A stretch of DNA of 64,000 nt from Archangium lipolyticum (lineage in GTDB: Bacteria; Myxococcota; Myxococcia; Myxococcales; Myxococcaceae): the NCBI RefSeq assembly GCF_024623785.1, contig NZ_JANKBZ010000012.1, forward strand, positions 268,592-332,591, given 5' to 3'. A program made the translations under genes and the position numbers. Positions within the stretch are counted from its first letter, which is position 1. The number at the start of each line of letters is the position of its first letter. The notes beneath the pieces are model-generated. The model was not told the origin of the DNA, searched no databases, and worked only from the letters and a program-made list of their open reading frames with translations. This document shows, one piece after another, positions 38,364 through 46,833 of the stretch.

Positions 38364-39388
38364 CGCGAGCCGCCCATGACTCCGTTCCGCTCGGCCCACT
38401 GCAACAACAGGATCGTCTTCGCGTCGACGATCTCTCCGGTGTCGATCATCCGCAGGGCCTCGGTGAGCGGAAGCTCGAGGACCTCGATGTCCTCGCCTTC
38501 GGACGCGAGCCCTCCGCCGGTCGAGGAGCGAGCGTCACGGGTGTAGGGCGCGGCGAAGAAGTGCAGGCGCTCGGTGACCGAGCCCGGGCTCATGAAGACA
38601 TCGAAGACGGGCCGCACCTCGCCGATGCGCACTCCCGTCTCCTCCTCGACCTCCCGCCGGATCGCCGCTTCGGGGTGCTCGCCATCGAGCAGCCCCGCGG
38701 GGGCCTCGATGAGCATCCCGTCGGGGTGCCCGTTCACGTAGGCCGGCAACCGGAACTGGCGGGTGAGCAGCACCGTTCCCCGCGAGGCGTCATGGAGCAG
38801 GACGGTCGCCCCGTTGCCGCGGTCGTAGGCCTCCCGGCTCTGCTGGCTCCAGGTGCCATCCGAGCGCCGGTAGTCGAACGTCACCTTGCGCAGGACGTAC
38901 CAGTTGGAGGAGAGGACCTGCACGCCGGTGATGCGCACGGCGTCGTTGCGCGAGGGCCCGTCCGAAGGGTCCCGGAAGCCTCCCGGCTCGCGCACCTGCC
39001 GCGGCGGCGTCTGTCCTCCTCCCCGTGGCAGCGCGTCGACTCCGAAGTACACCGCCCTGCCCCGAGCCCGGGCCAGGCTGACCATCTCGTCCGCCCCCGC
39101 CGAGGGGCCTCCGATGCGGAGCACGGCGTCGCAGCGCTCGATCAGCCGGCGGGCGATGGGATGGAAGATCTCGTCGAAGACGCGATCCCCGATGGCCCGG
39201 CTCCCGGCCAGTTCGATCAACGGAAGGGCCATCGCCTCGCCCGTCACCGGCAGGTGTCCCGCTCGGAAGACGTCGAGCGCGACCTCGTTCATCGCCCGCA
39301 CGTTCGCGGCGATCTTCGCGGGATCATCCCCCGTTCCCGACCGATAGGGGCCGGCAACGAGCACCATCAGCGGCGCATGCTCTGTCAT
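38357..39388 (-). CDS. DUF4406 (deoxyribosyltransferase-like) - Nudix hydrolase fusion
   Basis: 343 residues from the ATG at 39388. Residues of about 6-120 have the Rossmann-like DUF4406 fold, related to nucleoside 2-deoxyribosyltransferases (MVLVAGPYRSG, ERCDAVLRIGGPSAGADEMV, ARGRAVYFGVDALPR). Residues of about 150-335 are a NudK-like Nudix hydrolase (LRKVTFDYRRSDG, SREAYDRGNGATVLL, LTRQFRLPAYVNGHPDG, Nudix core REVEEETG, FMSPGSVTERLHFF). NudK-type enzymes cleave GDP-mannose or ADP-ribose-like molecules. Both domains act on nucleotide N-glycosides or nucleoside diphosphates, so the fusion may act on one metabolite. The DeoR-type gene follows in the same operon. Confidence 0.85.
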   Translation of the reverse strand: MTEHAPLMVLVAGPYRSGTGDDPAKIAANVRAMNEVALDVFRAGHLPVTGEAMALPLIELAGSRAIGDRVFDEIFHPIARRLIERCDAVLRIGGPSAGADEMVSLARARGRAVYFGVDALPRGGGQTPPRQVREPGGFRDPSDGPSRNDAVRITGVQVLSSNWYVLRKVTFDYRRSDGTWSQQSREAYDRGNGATVLLHDASRGTVLLTRQFRLPAYVNGHPDGMLIEAPAGLLDGEHPEAAIRREVEEETGVRIGEVRPVFDVFMSPGSVTERLHFFAAPYTRDARSSTGGGLASEGEDIEVLELPLTEALRMIDTGEIVDAKTILLLQWAERNGVMGGSRC

Positions 39389-39681
39389 GGCTCGACAAAG
39401 TAGCAAGAACACAGGCAGCTTCGCAACAAAAAGCACGGATATGCACAAGTTCGCACAACACCCCTGCCCCGTACGACCCTGAAGATCTGACAAATGGCGG
39501 AGGAGTGGCTCCAGACGAAGGCACTGTTCGCGGCCCTCGTCTGGATCTCTCGCTTCAAATCCAGCACCGCGGGGCGCGCTACCAGGCGGGTAAGGTGGCC
39601 TGATTGCATCTGAAACGAGATGGCGGAGGGTGGAGGGTGGCTTCGCTCACAAACTCCAGTCGACCCTTTAGAGTCACTCGG
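39389..39681. promoter_or_regulatory. intergenic region with candidate DeoR-type repeats
   Basis: 293 bases between the Nudix-fusion and the siderophore-interacting gene starts. It has TTCGCA at 39420 and 39450, 30 bases apart, and GCACAA at 39443 and 39453. Direct TTCG-type repeats fit known DeoR-family sites. No gene is seen; a weak TTG-started extension of the following gene runs from 39604. Confidence 0.3.
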
Positions 39682-40497
39682 ATGACGACACGTGAACGCA
39701 CAGTGAGAAAGGGACCCTTCCCTATCAGGGTCCGCATCCTCGAAGTCCTGCGGACGGCTCGCCTCGCTCCGAACATGGTGCGAGTGACGCTCGGCGGAAA
39801 GGACCTGGACGGCTTCCGGAGCGAGGGCGCGGATGACCATGTGCGGTTGTTCTTCCCTGCCCCGGGAGAAAGGATGCCAGTCGTTCCGACGGGGATGGGG
39901 CCGAGGGGATTGGAGTTTCCACCGGACAAACCGCGTCCGGCGCTTCGCGACTACACGCCCCGGCGCCATGACCCTGTCGCGGGAGAGTTGGACATCGATT
40001 TCGTGATCCACGGCTCGGGCCCTGGCTCCACGTGGGCCGCGCAGGCGAAGCCGGGCGACATGCTGGGCGTGGCCGGTCCACGCGGCTCGCTGGTGGTCAC
40101 CTACGATTTCGACTGGTACCTCTTCTTCGGCGACGAGACCGCGCTTCCGGCACTTGCCCGCAGGCTCGAGGAGTTGCCCGCGGGCGCACGGGCCATCGCG
40201 TTCGTCGAAGTCGCCGACGCCTCCGCGAGGGTGCCGCTCCAGAGTCAGGCCAATCTGGAGCTGACCTGGCTGTACAGGGAGGGCGCGCGGCCCGGCACCA
40301 CGAACCAGCTGGAGAAGGCCGTGCGAGACCTGGCGTTCCCTCCGGGGGACTACTTCGCGTGGGGCGCGGGCGAATCCACTGTCATGCGGACGCTGCGTCT
40401 ACACCTGACCAACGAGCGCGGCATCAACAAGGCCTGGATGAGCGTCACCGGCTATTGGAAGCGGGGCGTGTCGGACCACGACCACGACGAGGAGTGA
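39682..40497 (+). CDS. siderophore-interacting FAD/NAD(P)H reductase
   Basis: 271 residues from the ATG at 39682. It resembles the ViuB/YqjH family, cytoplasmic flavin enzymes that reduce Fe(III) in siderophores so that iron can be released. Visible: the FAD-binding segment with RDYTPRR, the DFVIHGSGPGSTWA loop, GPRGS, then the NAD(P) half with FFGDETALPALARRLEE and YFAWGAGESTVMRTLR. Ends with an acidic/His tail (DHDHDEE). It is convergent with hmuV, 33 bases away, and together with hmuTUV makes an iron/heme module. No outer-membrane receptor gene is in the window. Confidence 0.9.
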   Translation: MTTRERTVRKGPFPIRVRILEVLRTARLAPNMVRVTLGGKDLDGFRSEGADDHVRLFFPAPGERMPVVPTGMGPRGLEFPPDKPRPALRDYTPRRHDPVAGELDIDFVIHGSGPGSTWAAQAKPGDMLGVAGPRGSLVVTYDFDWYLFFGDETALPALARRLEELPAGARAIAFVEVADASARVPLQSQANLELTWLYREGARPGTTNQLEKAVRDLAFPPGDYFAWGAGESTVMRTLRLHLTNERGINKAWMSVTGYWKRGVSDHDHDEE

Positions 40498-40530
40498 ATC
40501 GAAGTGGCCCTCGCGGGCCACGGGGATTCA

Positions 40531-41349
40531 TCAGCCCTGTTTCAGGAGGGCGCCGGACGAACGCTCTCCTGAAACGATGATCGGGCAATCCAGCCAGGGA
40601 TGGGGAAGCGTGGTCATCGGGTAGTCGAAAGCCCGGCTGAGGATGTCCGTCGTCATGACGGAGCGAGGCTCCCCGAATGCAATGGCTTTCCGCTCGGCGA
40701 GCACCAGGACCTTGTCAGCGTATTGGGCGACAAGATTCAGGTCATGGAGGATGAGGAGCGCCGCGACACCTTCCCGGGTCGACTCCTTCACGAGCTGCAA
40801 GGCCTTGTGCTGATGGGCGATGTCCAGACTGCTCGTGGGCTCATCCATCAGGAGCAACCGGTTTCCAGCGGTGTCATGAATCTGGGCGAGCGCACGCGCG
40901 AGGTGGACACGCTGCTGCTCTCCCCCCGAGAGCGTCAGGTAGTTGCGCGCCTCGTACCCCGCGAGCCCGACCCGCGCCAGGCAGGCGCGAGCGATCCGCA
41001 CGTCCTCCCGCGACTCCGGGCGGTGCTGCTGGTGGGGGATCCTCCCCAGCATCACGACCTCCAGGGCCTCATAGGCGAACTGGAGGTTCGTGGTCTGGGG
41101 CAACACGGCCCGTTTCCGGGCGAGCTCCGTCCGCGAGCTGCTGCCCAGGGGGGAGCCGAAGGCGAGCACCTCACCACTCTGGCTGCGCAGCTCTCCCGTC
41201 AGGTGTTTGAAGAGCGTGCTCTTTCCCGCCCCATTGCGTCCGATGACCACCAGCAGCTCGCCGGGCTCCAGGGTCAGGTGGATGCCGGACAGGAGCCGCG
41301 TCCCGCCGAGCTGGCAATGGAGGTCGCGGACTTCGAGTACCGGGTTCAT
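40531..41349 (-). CDS. hmuV: heme ABC transporter ATPase
   Basis: 272 residues from the ATG at 41349, which overlaps the hmuU stop (ATGA). Upstream in-frame sequence is not coding. All ABC ATPase motifs are present: Walker A VIGRNGAGKSTLF, Q-loop LPQTTNLQF, signature LSGGEQQRVHLARAL, Walker B LLLMDEPTSSLD, H-loop LLILHDLNL. Family HmuV/FecE-like; powers import of heme (or siderophore) from the periplasm through HmuU. Last gene of the hmuTUV operon. Confidence 0.93.
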   Translation of the reverse strand: MNPVLEVRDLHCQLGGTRLLSGIHLTLEPGELLVVIGRNGAGKSTLFKHLTGELRSQSGEVLAFGSPLGSSSRTELARKRAVLPQTTNLQFAYEALEVVMLGRIPHQQHRPESREDVRIARACLARVGLAGYEARNYLTLSGGEQQRVHLARALAQIHDTAGNRLLLMDEPTSSLDIAHQHKALQLVKESTREGVAALLILHDLNLVAQYADKVLVLAERKAIAFGEPRSVMTTDILSRAFDYPMTTLPHPWLDCPIIVSGERSSGALLKQG

Positions 41350-42425
41350 AGGACGTGGGTCCTTCGCTGCCGCAAGAGCAGGTACAGGAAGAAGGGCGCA
41401 CCGGCGAGCGCTGTCACGATGCCAATGGGCAACTCGGAAGGAACCACGACGGTGCGGGCGATCAGATCCGCGAGGACCAGGAGCGCGGCGCCCAGGAGCG
41501 CCGAGAGGGGCAACAGGACGCGGTGGTTGGGACCGAGCCACAGCCGGATGAGATGGGGAACCACGAGCCCGATGAAACTGATCATCCCCGAGACGGCCAC
41601 TGCCGCCCCCACGCCCAGGGCCACGAACGCCACGATCTTCCACTTGGTGCGCTCCACCGAGATGCCCAGGTGATGCGCGTTCGCCTCGCCCAGGAGGAGG
41701 GCATTGAGTGGGTTCGCGAGAAACAGCATGCCCACGGCGCAGATCAGCACCAGGGGCGTGATGGTGGAGACCAGGGGCCACGTCGCTCCCGTGAGCGAGC
41801 CAAGCTGCCAGAAGGTGAGGGTCCGCAGCTGATCGTCGGTCGAGAGATAGGTGAAGAGGCCCGTTCCGGACACGCAGAGCGCGTTGATGGCGACTCCGCA
41901 CAAGAGCATCATCGCGACGTTGGTCTTCCCGTTCTCCTGGGCCAGTGAAGCGATGAGGAGGATGGCCACGAGGCTTCCGGCGAACGCCGCTACCGGAAGG
42001 GTGTAGAAGCCGAGGAGCTGGAGCTTGAGGACCGTGACGGCTGACACGGCCAACGAGGCTCCGCCCGATACCCCGAGGAGCCCGGGGTCGGCGAGCGGAT
42101 TGCGGAAGAGGCCCTGGAGGGCCACGCCCGCCACGGAGAGCGCGGCCCCGACCAGGACCCCCAGCAGGACGCGCGGCAGGCGGATGGCGTAGAGGACCGC
42201 CGCCTGCTGCTCCGTGAACTCGGTCAATGGAGGCAGACCGACCTGCTCGAGAAGGATGGAGAGCACCTGGGCGGGGGTGATGGGGACGGCCCCGATCCCC
42301 AGGGAGGCCACGACGCAGAGCAGCAGGAGCGGTCCGAGGACGAGCAGCCCCTTCGTCCTCTTGCCGAGGGCCGTCGTCACGTACTCGCCGGGCTGCGAGA
42401 TGCGTTCACTGCTGAGGCTTGGCAT
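41346..42425 (-). CDS. hmuU: heme ABC transporter permease (FecCD family)
   Basis: 359 residues with about nine or ten membrane helices, the length and layout of the FecCD/BtuC permeases that work with periplasmic metal-chelate proteins. Characteristic segments: YAIRLPRVLLGVLVGAAL, AGVALQGLFRNPLADPGLLG, ISFIGLVVPHLIRLWLGP and NHRVLLPLSALLGAALL. It starts inside the end of hmuT (20-base overlap) and ends overlapping hmuV by 4 bases, so the three genes form one operon. Confidence 0.93.
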   Translation of the reverse strand: MPSLSSERISQPGEYVTTALGKRTKGLLVLGPLLLLCVVASLGIGAVPITPAQVLSILLEQVGLPPLTEFTEQQAAVLYAIRLPRVLLGVLVGAALSVAGVALQGLFRNPLADPGLLGVSGGASLAVSAVTVLKLQLLGFYTLPVAAFAGSLVAILLIASLAQENGKTNVAMMLLCGVAINALCVSGTGLFTYLSTDDQLRTLTFWQLGSLTGATWPLVSTITPLVLICAVGMLFLANPLNALLLGEANAHHLGISVERTKWKIVAFVALGVGAAVAVSGMISFIGLVVPHLIRLWLGPNHRVLLPLSALLGAALLVLADLIARTVVVPSELPIGIVTALAGAPFFLYLLLRQRRTHVL

Positions 42426-43302
42426 GGATGGCCGTGAAGATCGCGTCAGCGAATTGGGGGAAGCGGGGACCGACCCAGCGGATGCTGTTGTCCACGGCCA
42501 GGATCTTCTTGTTCCGGCCCGCTGGGGTCAGGGCCACGCCCGGGAGCTTCAGGGCGCCGTCGACTCCGCCCACCGCTTCGAGACCCCGGTTCAACATGAT
42601 GATCGCATCGGGGGACGCGAGCACCATCCCCTCCGCCGTCAGCGCCTTGGTTCCCGTGGTGAAGTCCGCGGCGTTCTGACCTCCCGCCAGCTCGATGAGC
42701 ACGTGGACGCCCGTGTCCTTCCCGTAGACGAAGGCTTCTCCAGGACCATGGGCGTAGAGGAAGAGGATCCGCGGCTTCTTCTTCAACGCGGCGCTCTTCC
42801 TTCCCAGCTCCGCGCGCTGCCTGTCGAGCTCCTGGGTCATCCGCTTCCCGGCCTCCTGGACGTTGAAGAGCCGCGCGACGACCTCGATGCGCCTCTTCAA
42901 GCCGTCGATCCCATCCTTGGCGGAGTTCTCGAGGATCAAGACGGGAATCCTGGCGCTCCGCAGCTGCGAGGCGGTGGCGGGCGTCAGGTTCTCCTCCGTC
43001 GCGAGAACGAGGTCCGGCTTCAGGCTGACGATGCCCTCGACGCTGGGATGGTAGGGGTGACCGACCTTGGCGATCTTCTCCTGCTCGGGAGGGTAGGTGC
43101 CGCCCACGTCGGTTCCGACGATGGCGTCCCCCTTGCCGAGTCCGAACAGGATCTCCACCAGCGAGGAGTTGACCGCGACCACCCGCTTCGGCGGGCCCAT
43201 CTCCACCGTCTGTCCGTCGACTCCCTTGAACTGCTCCGCATGGACGAGGGAGCTCACGAGAACGGAACTCATGAGCAACAACGAGAAGGCTCGACTCCTC
43301 AT
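42406..43302 (-). CDS. hmuT: periplasmic heme-binding protein
   Basis: 298 residues from the ATG at 43302 (GGAG upstream). Signal peptide of about 21 residues (FSLLLMSSVLVSSLVHA). The two lobes of a class III periplasmic binding protein are visible: RVVAVNSSLVEILFGLGKG, VGTDVGGTYPPE, KVGHPYHPSVEGIVSLKPDL, and FLYAHGPGEAFVYGK. It delivers heme or a related chelate to HmuUV. It is first in the operon; a Fur-like palindrome lies upstream. Confidence 0.92.
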   Translation of the reverse strand: MRSRAFSLLLMSSVLVSSLVHAEQFKGVDGQTVEMGPPKRVVAVNSSLVEILFGLGKGDAIVGTDVGGTYPPEQEKIAKVGHPYHPSVEGIVSLKPDLVLATEENLTPATASQLRSARIPVLILENSAKDGIDGLKRRIEVVARLFNVQEAGKRMTQELDRQRAELGRKSAALKKKPRILFLYAHGPGEAFVYGKDTGVHVLIELAGGQNAADFTTGTKALTAEGMVLASPDAIIMLNRGLEAVGGVDGALKLPGVALTPAGRNKKILAVDNSIRWVGPRFPQFADAIFTAIHAKPQQ

Positions 43303-43354
43303 GACAACTCCACTCCATCCCAAGAGGCCACCGGAATTCTCTTTTACTGAGGTC

Positions 43355-43377
43355 TTGAGTTTGAGAATCAAAATCAA
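43355..43377. promoter_or_regulatory. candidate Fur box upstream of hmuTUV
   Basis: 23-base AT-rich palindrome made of TTGA, TTTGA, GAA, TCAAA and TCAA blocks, with one mismatch between arms. It lies about 53 bases before the hmuT ATG. Iron repression is inferred from the genes' function and the Fur-box-like shape. Confidence 0.55.
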
Positions 43378-43506
43378 AAACCACAGAGACATCCCACTGT
43401 CGCGAGGCACCTGTCAAGGACAGGATTCAGCTCGCGAACGGGTGGGATGTACGGGTCCGGTAGGCGCCCTCCCGCGCTGCCCCATAGGTCCCGTGGCTCG
43501 GCGTCC

Positions 43507-45426
43507 TCAGGGACCCGAGAACACGCCGATGGCTCCGGGCGTGGTGTCGGTGCCCTGGAAGGCCACGAGGATGCGCCGCGGGCTGCTCGAGCGGTCCACC
43601 TGGATGTCCGAGATGCGCATCCAGACCAGCTCACTCGGGAGCACGCCGCTGCCGTACTTCAGCACCGTGGAGCCCTGCACGCGGCTCAGGCCGCCGCCCC
43701 AGCTCGCGCCCGCCCAGACACTGTCGTCGAGCGGGTCCGCCGCGACGGCCGATACGTAGCCCTTTCCATCGACGAGCTCGGTGGACAGCGTGCGCAGACG
43801 GGTCCCATTCGCGTCGAGCAGCGCCAGGCCCCGGCTCCAGCTCCCCACCCAGACGCTCTGGTCGCTCATCACCGCCATGCCCGACACGTTGTCATCCACG
43901 CGCTGCGCCACGGTGGGAAGGGAGGGCTCGCCCACGGCATCCGGCCAGATGTCGTAGCGGTTCCACGCGTAGGCACTGTCCTCGGTCTGGGACTGGGCCG
44001 CCCAGTAGTTGTAGCCATTGGTGCCGTAGCGGAAGCGGGTGGAACGGTTGGCACCGCCAAACCACACGTCTCCATTCGAGGCGACCGAGACGCCGTAATA
44101 CGCGTCGGTGAGCAGCACCACGCCCGTCTGGGCCGAGTTCCACGCGTTGATGGCCGGATGCGCGTGCTCCTTCACCCCGGCGCAGCTGTAGTCCCAGGTC
44201 CCGGGGGGGCAGCTATACCCGGCGAAGTCCGCGCTGCCCCAGGCGAAGCCATGGTTGGCGCCGAACCAGACGCTCTTCGTCTTCGGATCGTAGGCAATGC
44301 GCCAGATGTTGCAGAGCTTCTCGCGCCCGCGCGGCTCGGCGGAGACCTTGTTGGGACCGGTGTGGAGATCGTAGTGCACCACCTGGATGCCCGTGGACGT
44401 CAGCGTCACGCGGTCCGCGTCACCGCTCTTGTAGATGCTCGCATCCGGAGTACGGCCTTCCGCGGGGGCCTGGTCCCATTCGTCCTCGCACGTGGGCATG
44501 CCCGCGGCGGGCTTCTTGCCCTCGTACCCGACGAAGGCGACGCCCGGGGGGCCTCCGGCGACGGAGATGACCTTCAGGTACTTCTCGCCCGCGGGGGCAC
44601 TCCCGTCGAGCATGTAGCCGTAGGGCCGCAGGCCATCCGCCATGGTGAAGCGGCGGAACTGCGTCTGGCCCTTCTGGAGGACGAACAGCCCCTCTTCTCC
44701 ACCGGCCACCCAGAGGTTCCCCCCCTCGTCGGCGCTCACGCCGAACACATACCGGGGTCCCCCCTGCGCCGTGCCGTAGAACGTCCAGCCGTTTCCACTC
44801 GGAGGGGGAGGTGGTGGGGGTGGAGTGCTGCCCGTCTCCACCGTCACGACGAGCTGAGGCCTCCGAGCGGTGTTGGACGCCTCCCGCGATTGGAACTCGG
44901 TGCCATCCGCGCCCGTGGCGATCAACGCGAGGTCCACCGTGCCATTGCCCTGGACGGCGGCGGTCACGTCCCACTCGGTCCAGGTGCTGGAAGCCACCGA
45001 GGTGACGCGGGACAGCAGGGTCTGCGTCGTGGGCTTCGTCTGGAAGGTGACAGTGCCCTCCTGCCATGCGGAGCCCGTCGTGTAGACGGCGGGGCCCGTG
45101 GTGGTCGAGCCCGTCGCGTACAGGCGGAGCCTGGCGCTGCGCACGGTGCCATCGAGCCCGCTCAGCTCGAAGCGCAGGAGGGACACGGACTCGGGTGCGG
45201 CATCCACCTTCAGCGTACTGGCCCCTCCGAAGTTCTGGGCCGGGTAGTCCTTCTCCACGCGTGCATCGGCGACAGGGGTGAAGACATACGTCCCCTCGAG
45301 ACCCTGGCTCACCGTGGAGGGTCCACCCACCGTCTCCTCCGGTTCCACCACACCACCACAATGTGTGAGCAGCCCCACCCCGGTCACACACAGTCCCCAC
45401 CTCGCCCAGTGCTTCAGCCTTGCCAC
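43507..45426 (-). CDS. lipoprotein with DNRLRE domain and propeller-like repeats
   Basis: 639 residues from the GTG at 45426 (GGGGGA upstream). A lipoprotein signal (WGLCVTGVGLLTHCGG) is followed by a DNRLRE domain at about 35-190 (EGTYVFTPVADARVEKDYPA, ARLRLYATGSTTTGPAVYTT, GTVDLALIATGADGTEFQSR), an eight-Pro linker, and a C-terminal half with repeated bladed motifs (GNLWVAGGEEGLFVL, KSVWFGANHGFAWG, GDVWFGGANRS, QSVWVGSWSRGLALL, DSVWAGASWGGGL) as in two-component-sensor beta-propellers. It is probably an outer-membrane protein of unknown ligand. Stop and neighbours give no hint of an operon. Confidence 0.82.
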   Translation of the reverse strand: MARLKHWARWGLCVTGVGLLTHCGGVVEPEETVGGPSTVSQGLEGTYVFTPVADARVEKDYPAQNFGGASTLKVDAAPESVSLLRFELSGLDGTVRSARLRLYATGSTTTGPAVYTTGSAWQEGTVTFQTKPTTQTLLSRVTSVASSTWTEWDVTAAVQGNGTVDLALIATGADGTEFQSREASNTARRPQLVVTVETGSTPPPPPPPPSGNGWTFYGTAQGGPRYVFGVSADEGGNLWVAGGEEGLFVLQKGQTQFRRFTMADGLRPYGYMLDGSAPAGEKYLKVISVAGGPPGVAFVGYEGKKPAAGMPTCEDEWDQAPAEGRTPDASIYKSGDADRVTLTSTGIQVVHYDLHTGPNKVSAEPRGREKLCNIWRIAYDPKTKSVWFGANHGFAWGSADFAGYSCPPGTWDYSCAGVKEHAHPAINAWNSAQTGVVLLTDAYYGVSVASNGDVWFGGANRSTRFRYGTNGYNYWAAQSQTEDSAYAWNRYDIWPDAVGEPSLPTVAQRVDDNVSGMAVMSDQSVWVGSWSRGLALLDANGTRLRTLSTELVDGKGYVSAVAADPLDDSVWAGASWGGGLSRVQGSTVLKYGSGVLPSELVWMRISDIQVDRSSSPRRILVAFQGTDTTPGAIGVFSGP

Positions 45427-45639
45427 GTTCCATCCCCCTTCGTCGAAACAGGCGCCCCGCTGACACAGGCACGCCCTCCCGGGTTGGCACTTGCATCCAG
45501 GGTGCCGGTTCCGGGGGCGACACTCCCCGAGGGAGGCAGGCCCGATGAGGGCAAACCGCTTCCTCGGGGTGGGAAGGCAGAGCAAGAACAGACCCGAATG
45601 GGGACTCTTCGCGGGAAGACGCGGCTGGTCGGCCGCCTA

Positions 45640-46641
45640 TCAGGGCTCGGACACCTTCACCTGCAGCTTGCCGGTATTGCCTCCCACGAAGAGCTTGCGG
45701 AAGGCGGTGGGGAGATTCTCCATTCCCTCCACCACGTCCGCGCGCCACTTGAGACGACCCTCGCGCACCCAGGGAACCAGCCGCTCGTAGGCCTCGTTCG
45801 CCCGGGGGAAGTAGTCCGAGACGATGAAGCCCTCCAGCCGCACGCGCTTCATGAGGAACAGGCTGAAGTCCTTCGGGCCGGGGGTGGGGCCCGGGTCGTT
45901 GTACCCGCTGATGAGCCCGCAGAGGCTCACGCGCGCGTGCTTGTTGAGCAGCGCGTAGACGGGCTCGGACACGGCACCGCCCACGTTCTCGAAGTAGACG
46001 TCCACGCCCCGGGGGCAGGCCTCGCGCAGGCGAGCCTCCCAGTCCGGCTGCTTGTAGTTGACGGCCGCGTCGAAGCCGAGCTCGCCCGTCAACCATGCGC
46101 ACTTCTCGTCCGAGCCGGCGATGCCCACCACCCGGCATCCATGAATCTTCGCGAGCTGCCCCGCCTGCGAGCCCACCGCCCCGGCCGCCGCTGACACCAC
46201 CACCGTCTCGCCCGGCTTCGGCTGCCCGACCTCCATCAACCCGAACCAGGCGGAGATTCCAATGTGGCCCAGTGCCGAGAACCACGCCGGCAGGGGGATT
46301 CCCGGCGGCAGCTCTCGCGCGTCCGTGCCGTTCACCACCGAGAAGGCCCTCCAACCGCCCGGGATGCTCACCACGGCTCCCTCGCGAAGTCCCGGGTAGC
46401 GCGACGCATCCACCACGCCCACGGTGAACCCGGTCACCACCGCGCCCAGCGGTATCGCCGGACCGTACGTCTCCCGCTGCATCCGCAGCCGGGTCGCCGG
46501 CTCCAGCGACACGTAGACGTTACGGACACGTACCTGCCCTTCCCCCGGCTCGGGAAGGGGCCCCTCGCGGAGCTCCAGGCAGTTCTCGAACTCCAGGCCC
46601 GTGGGCCGGGCCTTCAGCACCCACTCGCGGTTTGTCTGCAT
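45640..46641 (-). CDS. NADP-dependent MDR oxidoreductase (CurA/prostaglandin-reductase type)
   Basis: 333 residues from the ATG at 46641 (GAGGAG, 3 bases before it). Zinc-free MDR enzyme of the leukotriene B4 dehydrogenase/CurA group, reducing alkenal/one double bonds with NADPH. Visible: VRVRNVYVSLEPATRLRM, GYNDPG, AWFGLMEVGQPKPGETVVVS and the nucleotide motif SAAAGAVGSQAGQLAKIHG; VYFENVGGAVSEPVYALLN near 230. Upstream in-frame codons to 46785 do not look coding. It is divergent from the kinase gene with a 192-base gap. Likely role is detoxifying reactive carbonyls. Confidence 0.9.
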   Translation of the reverse strand: MQTNREWVLKARPTGLEFENCLELREGPLPEPGEGQVRVRNVYVSLEPATRLRMQRETYGPAIPLGAVVTGFTVGVVDASRYPGLREGAVVSIPGGWRAFSVVNGTDARELPPGIPLPAWFSALGHIGISAWFGLMEVGQPKPGETVVVSAAAGAVGSQAGQLAKIHGCRVVGIAGSDEKCAWLTGELGFDAAVNYKQPDWEARLREACPRGVDVYFENVGGAVSEPVYALLNKHARVSLCGLISGYNDPGPTPGPKDFSLFLMKRVRLEGFIVSDYFPRANEAYERLVPWVREGRLKWRADVVEGMENLPTAFRKLFVGGNTGKLQVKVSEP

Positions 46642-46833
46642 AGGCTCCTCGGAAGCACCTTCACCATCCTCTCCTGGAGCCGGTGCCCTCGTCACGCCTA
46701 CCGAGGGTCCACCTGGTGGACGGTCCACGGACCGGGGCAGCGACGCGCGTAACAGGCCCTGCATTCCTGTCCCGCGTACGCCCACCGGTCGGCAGCGGTC
46801 ATGTTAAGCTGCCTCACCTCGGAGGTGGAGTGC

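Noticed and set aside
41350..41901. Extended start of hmuV
   Set aside because: The extra 184 residues lie inside hmuU on another frame. The ATGA overlap gives the standard HmuV start.
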